From positions 4,400,501-4,464,500 of the forward strand of contig JAZKJV010011400.1 in the NCBI GenBank assembly GCA_037367405.1: 64,000 nt of DNA, in the 5' to 3' direction. The translations under genes were made by a program, and so were the position numbers. The notes under the pieces were generated by a model, which was not told the DNA's origin, ran no database searches, and saw only the letters and a program-made list of their open reading frames with translations. This DNA is from Ottelia alismoides (taxonomy: Eukaryota; Streptophyta; Magnoliopsida; Alismatales; Hydrocharitaceae). Positions 34,094 to 41,709 of this stretch are shown here, piece after piece (position 1 is the stretch's first letter; every line of letters begins with the position of its first letter).

Positions 34094-35464
34094 TTACATC
34101 AATTGCATTTCAGGTAAGGCGGCTGCCAGGACCAAACAATCTGCCAGGCGTTCCAGGCCACCAGCTTCGTTCATCGAGCTGAGCAACCGCTGTCGACTGG
34201 CGCTGGTCAGGGGCACGGCCAGCAAGTTTTCCTCCAGCCAATCAATCAGAGCGTCCAGCGATGTGACTTGCCGCGCGCGAAAGAACTCTTGGATCGTTTG
34301 TCCATCCAATCGCGTGGTTTCGTCTCGCAGAATCTGACTAATGAGATTCGTGCGACCGACCAAGGTAGACGAGTTGATCCAGGCTCGACCGCCGTCCCAT
34401 CCCTTGACGTTGGGCGGATAGAAGACCGCTTGTCCTAACTCGGCCAGTGCTTGGCTGACCTTCTTCAGATTGGTGCTGATCTGGCAACTCTTCATCCAAT
34501 GCGTGGCCCAATCGATGGGCGAACGAATCTTGCGACCGATAATTTTGGGTGAGAACATCAATTGGCTGCCCAGGATCAAGCGAACGGTGCCAGCCAGGTG
34601 CATGTTATCGCGTCTCAATTGCTCGGCCAGCGGCTCGATCAGGGCAGGCGGGGCAGCCGGTTCATCTGCGACCAGGTACCGAAACAGTTTGCCAGCCAGA
34701 AAGCGAGCTGTCTGTGGATGAGCGACAATGATGTCGACAGCCTCTTCACCGGTGCGAAGATCAGCGTGGCCCAAGAGCGATTTGGTACCGTTATCGTGCT
34801 GAAAGTTGTTGAAGCGAAACTGATTGCGGCGGACTTCCCAACCAGTGAAACAGCGAGCCAGTTCTTGGACGTCTTTCTCGCTATAGTTGCCTTCACCCAG
34901 GCAGAACAGTTCCATCAGTTCGCGCGCAAAGTTCTCGTTCGGGTGAGCTTTGCGATTGACCGCGCTATCCAGGTAGATCAGCATGGCCGCATCTTTGGCG
35001 ATGGCTTGTACCAGTTGCTTCACATCGCCCAGGGCGTACTGACGCAGCAGTCGATTCTGCGCGTACATAATCTGCGTTTCTTTCACTTTCTCAGCACCGG
35101 TGGCAAAGTGACCGTGCCAAAAGAGCGTTAGTCTTTCGACTAGCGGTGTCGGTGATTGCAACATAGCATGCAGCCACCATTGGCCCAGCCCGCGCGGTTC
35201 GTTGCTGGCTAGCGCGCTTTGAGCCAACTGGGCCGAAGCTTTCGCAAACTCGGGCGAGGGCTGATCGTCGTTGAGCAGTTGATCGAGCGCAAGAGTCAGC
35301 GTGCCCTCGCTGGCCGTTTTCAGCGTGTGAGCTTCCGCGCCGAAGCCCGCACGGCGATAGAGGTGAGCCGCGCGGCGAACATTCCAAGGCTCAGCCGTCG
35401 AGGGCTGCCATGCACTCCAGGCCCAAGCCGGATCGAGCATCTCAAACGGATTGACTGCTGGCAT
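34094..35464 (-). CDS. DUF1800 protein
   Basis: A 456-residue DUF1800 protein. Typical segments are HLYRRAGFGAEAHTL near the N-terminus, LTLFWHGHFATGAEKV, AMLIYLDSAVNRKAHPNENF, ARELMELFCLGEGNYSEKDV and FLAGKLFRYLVADEP. The strongly conserved NENFARELMELF block is intact. DUF1800 genes are almost always next to DUF1501 genes, and the two may act together in export or surface assembly, but the biochemical role is not established. No signal peptide is visible. First gene of the pair, starting at the ATG at 35464. Confidence 0.9.
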   Translation of the reverse strand: MPAVNPFEMLDPAWAWSAWQPSTAEPWNVRRAAHLYRRAGFGAEAHTLKTASEGTLTLALDQLLNDDQPSPEFAKASAQLAQSALASNEPRGLGQWWLHAMLQSPTPLVERLTLFWHGHFATGAEKVKETQIMYAQNRLLRQYALGDVKQLVQAIAKDAAMLIYLDSAVNRKAHPNENFARELMELFCLGEGNYSEKDVQELARCFTGWEVRRNQFRFNNFQHDNGTKSLLGHADLRTGEEAVDIIVAHPQTARFLAGKLFRYLVADEPAAPPALIEPLAEQLRRDNMHLAGTVRLILGSQLMFSPKIIGRKIRSPIDWATHWMKSCQISTNLKKVSQALAELGQAVFYPPNVKGWDGGRAWINSSTLVGRTNLISQILRDETTRLDGQTIQEFFRARQVTSLDALIDWLEENLLAVPLTSASRQRLLSSMNEAGGLERLADCLVLAAALPEMQLM

Positions 35465-35568
35465 GATAGAGATCGCAATCTTACGGACAAAGTTTCTGGG
35501 CAGATGATCAGTATAGCTGTTCTGATTATGATATGGTTCCGCAGCGCATATCCTTCCGGAATCAATTC

Positions 35569-36186
35569 ATGGCAAAACCACTCGTCTTTAAGTTCGGCGG
35601 CCAAGACGTGGCCTTCGAGATGAATAAAATTGACCGCGCCAAGTTGTACGGCTACAAGGACCTGGAGTTGATCGACGAGCACGGGCAAAAGTGCGAAATG
35701 GCGACACTGGCCGAAGACGGACATACGATCATCGGCAAAGGCGGTACGGGCTTGGGCTACCTGTCGGCGGATGGTTTGTGGTGCGACAAAGCGGAACTGC
35801 AACCGGTCGACCTGAGCGGTCAGCCGATTCTGCCGGTCTCATCTTCGTTTGCGGCACCGATTGAACTGGACCAGCCGACCAGCATCGATGACTACCTGGA
35901 GCATTCGATCCGCGGCGTCTATGCGATGGAAAGCGAAAGTCTGGACAACCAGTTGGTCGCAGCCCTGCGCGGCGGCGCGATCTACAAGTTTGCCTATAGT
36001 TATCGCGGCGGTCTAGAAGCCGATGTGGCTTTCCTGCTGTGCAACGATGCAGGCGATGTCTTTATGGCTGTTGGCAGCGCGACCGCGATCGAATTCATCG
36101 GCTTGCAACAGGTCGCCGCCACGGTTGAAGAAGAAAGCAGCCAAGAGGAAGCCGATGGCGATGAAATGGATTTCAGTATGATTTAG
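35569..36186 (+). CDS. Conserved protein of unknown function, ligase cluster gene 1
   Basis: A 205-residue acidic, probably cytoplasmic protein. It begins KPLVFKFGGQDVAFEMNKID and has strand-rich repeats such as YGYKDLELIDEHGQKC and GGTGLGYLSADGLWC, and a C-terminal acidic tail (EEESSQEEADGDEMD). No domain was recognised. The pattern of short strands with GxGY(L)S turns suggests a beta-rich fold. The ATG at 35569 is used because the upstream residues look random. It is followed by a MITE-like repeat, then a second unknown gene and a DNA ligase on the same strand, which together look like an operon. Confidence 0.72.
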   Translation: MAKPLVFKFGGQDVAFEMNKIDRAKLYGYKDLELIDEHGQKCEMATLAEDGHTIIGKGGTGLGYLSADGLWCDKAELQPVDLSGQPILPVSSSFAAPIELDQPTSIDDYLEHSIRGVYAMESESLDNQLVAALRGGAIYKFAYSYRGGLEADVAFLLCNDAGDVFMAVGSATAIEFIGLQQVAATVEEESSQEEADGDEMDFSMI

Positions 36187-36194
36187 TGACCCTT

Positions 36195-36346
36195 AGTTGG
36201 ACAGCGCCAATTGGCAAGCTGCGTAGCCACCGTCGCCAGAGGGTGGACGCGAAAGCTAACGCTTTCCGCCGCTTGGCAGCGGTGGCTACGAAGACTTCAT
36301 CCAGTGAGCTTGCCCAGTTTGCCAAGTGGCGCTGTCCAATTAGGCA
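36195..36346 (+). repeat. Full MITE-like element with REP core (copy 9, reference copy)
   Basis: The most complete copy, about 150 bases. The left end is TTGGACAGCGCCAATTGGC, the right end GCCAAGTGGCGCTGTCCAA; these are inverted repeats. Between them lie the left hairpin CCACCGTCGCCAGAGGGTGG and the right hairpin CCGCCGCTTGGCAGCGGTGG, bounded by TAGCCACC and GGTGGCTA. A 60-codon open frame runs through it (36186-36368). It sits between two genes of the ligase cluster. Confidence 0.88.
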
Positions 36347-36379
36347 CATTCGCGATGCGTATAAGTGAGATCGAGTCTT

Positions 36380-37096
36380 ATGGCAGAACTGAGTTTATGC
36401 AATAGCGCGGGGCGCGATGCAGTGGTCAGCATGGACAGCGTGGCCGCGCCGCTGCGAGTGCGGTGGCTCGATCCCAATGGTCGAGCCTCGATGAGCATTC
36501 GCTTTGTCAAGTCGACCATCGATCACGAGTACCCTGCCCTGCTCGCCCAGGCTGGTGATGATCCTGCAGCGGTAAGTCAGTTGTTGATCGATGGCGACCC
36601 CGAGATCGACTTTGAATGGATCGGCAGTTACTTGCAAAATACCTCGCGAGTACTGATCGATAGCCAGCGGCAGATCGCCCATGCGGTAGAGCAGTTTGAA
36701 ATCGTTCGCAATCCCGATGGCAGTCAGCGCGAGCGTCGCCCACGTGTGATGCCGCTACCCAATGTCACTCCAGAGACGCCGCTGCGTTGGTCGGGCAAGC
36801 TGATTCCCAAAGACGAAGCCTTGCGGAAGTTTGTCTTCTCCACCAAGGTACAGCTTAAACATATCAATGGGTTGACTTACGACTTCTTGTACGCGATGGC
36901 CAAGGAACTCGAGGCCAAGCAGAGCTTGATGCTGGTGGGAGCTGGACCCAAAGCCAATCAGCCCTTGATCCTGCGCCGCGGTGGTTCACCTTACCGTGGC
37001 TTTTTGGAAGGGCGCACCTCGGGCGATCGCTATTGTCTGGTCTTGCATCTGTCGAATCTGGAACTGAAGAAACCTACCGAGACGCCTGGTTCCTAA
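36380..37096 (+). CDS. Conserved protein of unknown function, ligase cluster gene 2
   Basis: A 238-residue protein with no signal peptide. It contains APLRVRWLDPNGRASMSIRF at the N-terminal end, a central helical region, and near the end LMLVGAGPKANQPLILRRGG and YRGFLEGRTSGDRYCLVLHL. The C-terminal region looks like a beta-sheet domain with a conserved glycine-rich GAGPK turn. No family was recognised. The ATG at 36380 gives an N-terminus beginning MAELSLCN. It is 42 bases upstream of the ligase gene, on the same strand. Confidence 0.7.
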   Translation: MAELSLCNSAGRDAVVSMDSVAAPLRVRWLDPNGRASMSIRFVKSTIDHEYPALLAQAGDDPAAVSQLLIDGDPEIDFEWIGSYLQNTSRVLIDSQRQIAHAVEQFEIVRNPDGSQRERRPRVMPLPNVTPETPLRWSGKLIPKDEALRKFVFSTKVQLKHINGLTYDFLYAMAKELEAKQSLMLVGAGPKANQPLILRRGGSPYRGFLEGRTSGDRYCLVLHLSNLELKKPTETPGS

Positions 37097-37138
37097 TACG
37101 GGCACCTCAAGAAGATAAACGACTGGACTTCCACAGCC

Positions 37139-38650
37139 ATGGCCAAAAAGAAAGTTGCATCGCCCCAGTCTGCCGCTGCTAACTCCAAGAGCGGTTGTTT
37201 GAATCGGCAGCAAATCGAGATCAAATTAGGCAGTTACGGCGTATGTCCAGCCTCGGCAATCGTCGATCCGAGCCTCCTGCCGCGCGTGCAGGAGTATAAA
37301 CGTCAGACCGCCAGCCGCATGCTGCCGCTGGACCGGCGCGAGATCGGTAAACGCATTCTCCCAGCCGACTATCATGCCAGTCGCAAGGTGGATGGCGAGT
37401 TCACGGTGCTGGTTTATCGCGATGGCGAAATCTTTACGGTCAACCCAGGTGGTACAGTGCGCGTCGGCTTGCCACTGCTGGGCGAAGCCGAGAAACAGTT
37501 GCGCGATGCGGGTGTCCAGCAAGCGCTTATCTGTGGCGAGTTATGCGTGGAACATGCCGATGCCAAACGCGAGCGAGTTCACGATGTGATTCGTTTCTCG
37601 CGAGCCCCCCAGTCGCAAACCGATCTCGATCAATTGCACTTTCGCAGCTTTGATGTGTTGGAGATCGATGGTCAAGCGCCGCCCAATTTCAACCAGGCTT
37701 GGGAGCGCTTGCAAAAGCTCTTTCAAAAAGGTGAACGTTGCCGCACGGTCGATATGCTGCCAGCCAAAAATGCGGCCGACGTGGAGAAGATGTTTGTCGA
37801 CATCGTCGAAACCGCCGGAGCCGAAGGGCTGGTCCTGCGTAGTGAATCAGCCGGCAATTTCAAGATCAAGCCACGCTATTCGCTCGACGCGGCCGTAATT
37901 GGATTTACCGAATCGAAAGGCGACCGCACAGGCATGATGCATGACCTGTTGTTGGCGGTGATGCGGCCCGATGGTGCGATGCAGGTCCTGTGCCGGGTCG
38001 GCGGTGGATTTACTGATGACCTGCGGCGCGAGTTGCTGGCTGATCTGAAGGACCATGTGGTTGAGAGCGAATATGCCGAGGTCAACTCTGACCACGTGGC
38101 TTACCAGATGGTCCAACCGCGCTGGGTAGCGGAGATCAACTGTCTGGACCTGGTATCGCAGTCGACGCGCGGCGCGCCGATCCAGCGCATGACGCTGGAC
38201 TGGGACGGCGGGGCCCAGCGTTACCGAGTCATTCGACGACTGCCATTGGTTAGTGTCATCTCGCCGCAGTTTGTGCGGATGCGAGAAGATAAACAGGTCA
38301 ACGTCAACGATGTGCGCATCGCGCAAGTTGCGGACCTGGTCGAAGTGCCGATGATCGATCGCGATGCGCATCAAATGACACTGCCGGCCAGCCAGATCAT
38401 GGCTCGCGAGGTGTATACCAAGCAAGCCAAAGGCGAGGTGATGGTCCGCAAGTTCGTGATGTGGCAAACCAACAAAGCGGAGGTGGCCGAAGAATATCCA
38501 GCTTACGTGATCCACTTTACCGACTTCAGTCCCAACCGCGCTACGCCACTAGCGCGGGAGGTGCGTGTTTCCAATTCTGCCGAGCAGATCCAGCAGCTCT
38601 GGGAAGCGATGAAAGCCGAGAACATCAAGAAGGGCTGGGAAAAGAAGTAG
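37139..38650 (+). CDS. ATP-dependent DNA ligase-like nucleotidyltransferase
   Basis: A 503-residue protein with the covalent nucleotidyltransferase motifs of DNA/RNA ligases. Motif I is K83-VDG (SRKVDGEF). GEL is at residues 133-135, motif III at 171-178 (FDVLEIDG), motif IV is EGLVLR at 229-234, and motif V is KIKP at 242-245. A C-terminal OB-fold-like part follows (VIGFTESKGDRTGMMHDLLLAV), and then about 190 residues of an extra, unrecognised region. NAD-dependent LigA is the usual replicative ligase, so this ATP enzyme is probably a repair or special-purpose ligase. It ends the three-gene cluster. The N-terminal 75 residues do not match a known DNA-binding domain. Confidence 0.82.
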   Translation: MAKKKVASPQSAAANSKSGCLNRQQIEIKLGSYGVCPASAIVDPSLLPRVQEYKRQTASRMLPLDRREIGKRILPADYHASRKVDGEFTVLVYRDGEIFTVNPGGTVRVGLPLLGEAEKQLRDAGVQQALICGELCVEHADAKRERVHDVIRFSRAPQSQTDLDQLHFRSFDVLEIDGQAPPNFNQAWERLQKLFQKGERCRTVDMLPAKNAADVEKMFVDIVETAGAEGLVLRSESAGNFKIKPRYSLDAAVIGFTESKGDRTGMMHDLLLAVMRPDGAMQVLCRVGGGFTDDLRRELLADLKDHVVESEYAEVNSDHVAYQMVQPRWVAEINCLDLVSQSTRGAPIQRMTLDWDGGAQRYRVIRRLPLVSVISPQFVRMREDKQVNVNDVRIAQVADLVEVPMIDRDAHQMTLPASQIMAREVYTKQAKGEVMVRKFVMWQTNKAEVAEEYPAYVIHFTDFSPNRATPLAREVRVSNSAEQIQQLWEAMKAENIKKGWEKK

Positions 38651-38685
38651 CCCTTCACCGCTGCCGTTCGCCGCGTGCGGCAACG

Positions 38686-39006
38686 TTACAGTTGGTCTGG
38701 GCCGGCTTCTTCCAGCATCTGGCTGGGACGTCGACGGCGACGCTTCGACTTGGTGTTGCTCCACTCTTTGGTCAGAGTTTCGAAGACTTCTGGCGATTCA
38801 TAGCGAATGATCGACTTGCCTTCGGGCATCGGGCCGATCAAGCCGCGGAAAATCGGCAGGCCGCGCAGTTCCAGGTCGGTGCTGCAATCGTCAACGCCGA
38901 TCTGGGTATGCATCTCCAGCAGCGGTTCGCTGTTGGGGAAATCGCGAATGCGCAGTTTGCCATCGCTTCCACGTGTAACGACCCGGAAGGTTTCTTTCTT
39001 CGACAT
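38686..39006 (-). CDS. Small conserved protein of unknown function
   Basis: A 106-residue protein, convergent with the ligase gene across a 35-base gap. It starts MSKKETFRVVTRGSDGKLRIRD, has a central hydrophobic/charged stretch, and ends with a basic patch KSKRRRRRPSQ near the C-terminus that could bind nucleic acid. No domain was recognised. The ATG at 39006 is preferred to an upstream in-frame start at 39021. Confidence 0.6.
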   Translation of the reverse strand: MSKKETFRVVTRGSDGKLRIRDFPNSEPLLEMHTQIGVDDCSTDLELRGLPIFRGLIGPMPEGKSIIRYESPEVFETLTKEWSNTKSKRRRRRPSQMLEEAGPDQL

Positions 39007-39319
39007 AAAACCTGATTCCAATTAAATTGCACACACTGGCTGCAACCAGAAGGAATCCATTCCGCGGTCGAGTGCTGGCACTTGGTTGAGATCGTTCGAT
39101 CAACCCCGCGCTTCTTCAATCCATGAATACGACTGCGGAGCTACCCCACTGGCCTTGATAATCGTCCAGCGTGAGGCGCGATCTGGCCAATTTTCGACTT
39201 GGCCCGCGCGTCGGGCATAATCGGTTCAAGAGGATGGACAGCGCCGGCCGCTCTCTTGCTCTCGAATATGAAAAAAACGACTATACTGAGTGAGCACATT
39301 TGTCCGCTGCGGCTTTAGG
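39007..39319. other. Intergenic, possible promoter region
   Basis: Non-coding region upstream of the repeat cluster. It contains an imperfect dyad GTTGAGATCGTTCGATCAAC near 39090 and an AT-rich stretch GAAAAAAACGACTATACTGA near 39270-39290. TATACT could be a -10 box, but no good -35 box lies at the usual spacing. Any promoter here would be separated from panB by the element B insertion. Confidence 0.35.
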
Positions 39320-39634
39320 TTGGACAGCGCCACTTGTGTCACCACTCCCAAGCGCAGAGGTCGTCCAGCTTTTAAGTCTCGTAGTAACAAGGGTTTGCAG
39401 TAGATAACCTCTCCCAAGCGCAGCTTGGGGGAGGCCGAATCGAGCCGTTTAGGCGAAGATTCGGGAGGGAGCATTGCGCCAGGGAAGAGTCAACCATAAC
39501 GCATTGCCCCCTCCCGCAGTCTCGGCTAAAGGCCTCGTCTGCGACCTCCCCCAGCTGCGCCGGGAGAGGTGACATTCCCGAAAGGCGCAACATCAAAACT
39601 TGGCAGCGGTGGCTACGAATACTGCATCCAGCGC
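39320..39634. repeat. MITE/REP copy interrupted by element B (copy 10)
   Basis: The left MITE end TTGGACAGCGCCACTTG (39320-39336) is followed by element B (39337-39598). Element B here has the arms CTCTCCCAAGCGCAGCTTGG with GGGAGG, CCCCCTCCCGCAGTC, and CCTCCCCCAGCTGCGCCGGG with AGAGGTG. At 39599 the REP right arm resumes with TTGGCAGCGGTGGCTACGAA. The junction AACATCAAAA|CTTGGCAGC is the exact reverse complement of the junction in the 60.8 kb copy. Confidence 0.85.
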
Positions 39635-39700
39635 TATTGCGCCCAGGCGCGGCCTCGCTAGCGCGATGTTTACTCTCATTCCTCTCAACCTGTGTGGTCC

Positions 39701-40507
39701 ATGTCGAAATCGGAATCCGTCAAAAGCGTTTCAGTCAGTACGCTGAAGCAGATGAAACAGCGCGGCCAGCGCATCACGGTGCTGACCGCTTATGACTTTC
39801 CGACGGCTCGCATCCTCGATCAGGCGGGTATCGATATCCTGCTGGTAGGTGACAGCCTGGGCATGGTCGTTCAGGGACAGGCCACCACGGTGCCGGTGAC
39901 CGTGCGCGACATGATTTACCACGGCCAGTTGGTCGCGCGAGCCACAGAGCGGGCGATGGTGTTGGTCGACCTGCCGTTTCCGCATGGTCAGCTCGGGCCA
40001 AAAGCCACTTTGCGCGTGGCGGCGCGAATCATGAAACGCACACTCTGCCAGGCCGTTAAACTCGAAGGCGGTGCCGAGCAAGCCGAAACGATCTCGGCCT
40101 TGGTATCGGCTGGCATTCCCGTCATGGCTCATGTGGGCCTGCGTCCGCAGAGCGTGCATGCCCTGGGTGGCTACAAAATCATGCGCGATTCCGACAAGTT
40201 GATGCACGACGCACTATCGGCTCAAGAGGCTGGGGCCTTTGCCGTATTGATCGAGTGCGTTCCGAGCGACCTGGCCAAAGAGTTGACTGAAAAACTGAGC
40301 GTCCCGACTATCGGTATCGGCGCCGGTCCGCACTGTGATGGTCAGGTGCTGGTCACGCATGATATGTTGGGATTGACCAGCGGCTATGTCCCCAAGTTTG
40401 TGCGCCCGCTGGCTGACCTGGGCCAGCAGATGAAGACCGCTTGCGAAGCCTATCGTGATCACGTCCGCAATGGTACATTTCCCACCGCCAATGAATCGTT
40501 TGATTGA
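39701..40507 (+). CDS. panB: 3-methyl-2-oxobutanoate hydroxymethyltransferase
   Basis: First committed enzyme of pantothenate synthesis: it adds a hydroxymethyl group from 5,10-methylene-THF to ketoisovalerate to form ketopantoate. The 268-residue length fits. Motifs are LTAYDFPTARILDQAGID, LLVGDSLGMVVQGQ (metal and substrate Asp), KLEGGAE and GIGAGPHCDGQVLV with TSGYVPKFVR at the end, all typical of PanB. The ATG at about 39701 is preferred to the in-frame GTG at 39692. The gene stands alone; panC and panD are not in the window. Confidence 0.95.
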   Translation: MSKSESVKSVSVSTLKQMKQRGQRITVLTAYDFPTARILDQAGIDILLVGDSLGMVVQGQATTVPVTVRDMIYHGQLVARATERAMVLVDLPFPHGQLGPKATLRVAARIMKRTLCQAVKLEGGAEQAETISALVSAGIPVMAHVGLRPQSVHALGGYKIMRDSDKLMHDALSAQEAGAFAVLIECVPSDLAKELTEKLSVPTIGIGAGPHCDGQVLVTHDMLGLTSGYVPKFVRPLADLGQQMKTACEAYRDHVRNGTFPTANESFD

Positions 40508-40566
40508 TTCGTGCATTCCACTTACTGCCGCTGCCCCACCTTTCCTTATAGATGCGAATCGGTTTC

Positions 40567-41709
40567 ATGCGCAAGCTTAGTCTCCTGTTACTTCTGACGC
40601 TGGCTACTTCCCAAGTTGGTTGTGAATCGAAGTCCAATTCCAAAGATGCCGGCACCTCTGGCGGGCCGGCTGCAGGACAGCCCGCTTCTGCTGCGGGAGC
40701 CGCAGCTTCCGGTTCCTCGGCCAGCGATGCGCCCGATGCCATTCAGGCCCTGGAAGCTGCCGGTGCGGAACTGGGTAAGAACAAAGCGGGCCAGGTGACG
40801 CAAGTCGCCTTCAAAGACAAACCGATTACCGATGCCTTGGCTGCCGAGCTAGGCAAACTACCGGCCCTGCAGACGCTGGTTATCAATGTCAGCGAAATGA
40901 AAGTGCCGGGCTGGCAATTGATTGGCCAGCTCAAGTCGCTCAAGCAATTGGATATCCGCGAGTGTCGCTTGGGGGATGCTCATTTCAAAGCGGCCGTCAG
41001 TGGGTTGAGCGAATTGGTTACACTGCGCATGTCGGGCAAAAGCGGTGAGACAACCGTCTCCGATGAAGGCCTGGTGGCATTGAAGAGTTGTCCCAAGTTG
41101 AAAGTGCTGGCCGGTGACTTCCTGTTCATCTCCGAAGTTGGGCTGAGCGAATTGAGCTCGCTGGCAGAACTGAAGGAACTGTACCTGGCCGGTTCGCTGG
41201 TCGATGATGCCGCTCTGGGCCGCATCGCCAGTATGCCTGCCCTGACCAAACTGCGCATTGCCAAGACATCCATTGGTAAAGAAGGCTTGGAGAAGCTGTC
41301 TCAGATGAAACTGGAAGAGCTCGATATCAGCGAGTGCAGCAAGATTGACGATGCGGCGCTGGAGCCGGTGGGTAAGTTGATCACGCTGAAGAAACTGAAT
41401 CTGTGGCGCGACGCCATCGGTGATCAAGGAGTTGCCTGGCTTTCTCCGCTGGTAAACCTGGAATGGTTGAACGTCGACAATACGCAACTGACCGATGCGG
41501 GGCTGAAGTCGTTTGCCAAGTTTGACAAACTGAGCTTCTTGCACCTGGGTTCGACGGCTGTCTCTGATGCGGGTATGCCTGACCTGTTGCCCTTGAAGAG
41601 CCTTAACGAACTGAAGGTCACACGCACCAGCGTGACGCAAGCAGGAGTCGAGCCGCTGCAGAAAGCCATGCCCAAGCTCGATATTCAGTTGAAGTATGGC
41701 GAGCCGTAA
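40567..41709 (+). CDS. Leucine-rich-repeat lipoprotein
   Basis: A 380-residue probable lipoprotein. A hydrophobic leader ends in the lipobox-like LATSQVGC, with the Cys as lipidation site. A Ser/Ala/Gly-rich linker follows, then about ten leucine-rich repeats of roughly 24 residues, for example LKQLDIRECRLGDAHFKAAV, LKKLNLWRDAIGDQGVAWL and LEWLNVDNTQLTDAGLKSF. LRR lipoproteins are common in planctomycetes and likely mediate binding at the periplasmic face. The ATG at 40567 gives the short classical leader; an in-frame ATG at 40552 is possible. Its TAA overlaps the ATG of the next gene by one base (TAATG). Confidence 0.82.
   Translation: MRKLSLLLLLTLATSQVGCESKSNSKDAGTSGGPAAGQPASAAGAAASGSSASDAPDAIQALEAAGAELGKNKAGQVTQVAFKDKPITDALAAELGKLPALQTLVINVSEMKVPGWQLIGQLKSLKQLDIRECRLGDAHFKAAVSGLSELVTLRMSGKSGETTVSDEGLVALKSCPKLKVLAGDFLFISEVGLSELSSLAELKELYLAGSLVDDAALGRIASMPALTKLRIAKTSIGKEGLEKLSQMKLEELDISECSKIDDAALEPVGKLITLKKLNLWRDAIGDQGVAWLSPLVNLEWLNVDNTQLTDAGLKSFAKFDKLSFLHLGSTAVSDAGMPDLLPLKSLNELKVTRTSVTQAGVEPLQKAMPKLDIQLKYGEP

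Noticed and set aside
36186..36368. Small 60-codon gene
   Set aside because: Its whole sequence lies in the MITE and matches other copies; it is better described as a repeat-borne frame.
37139..38650. Phage-derived ligase
   Set aside because: No other phage-like genes nearby, and base composition and codon use match the neighbours.
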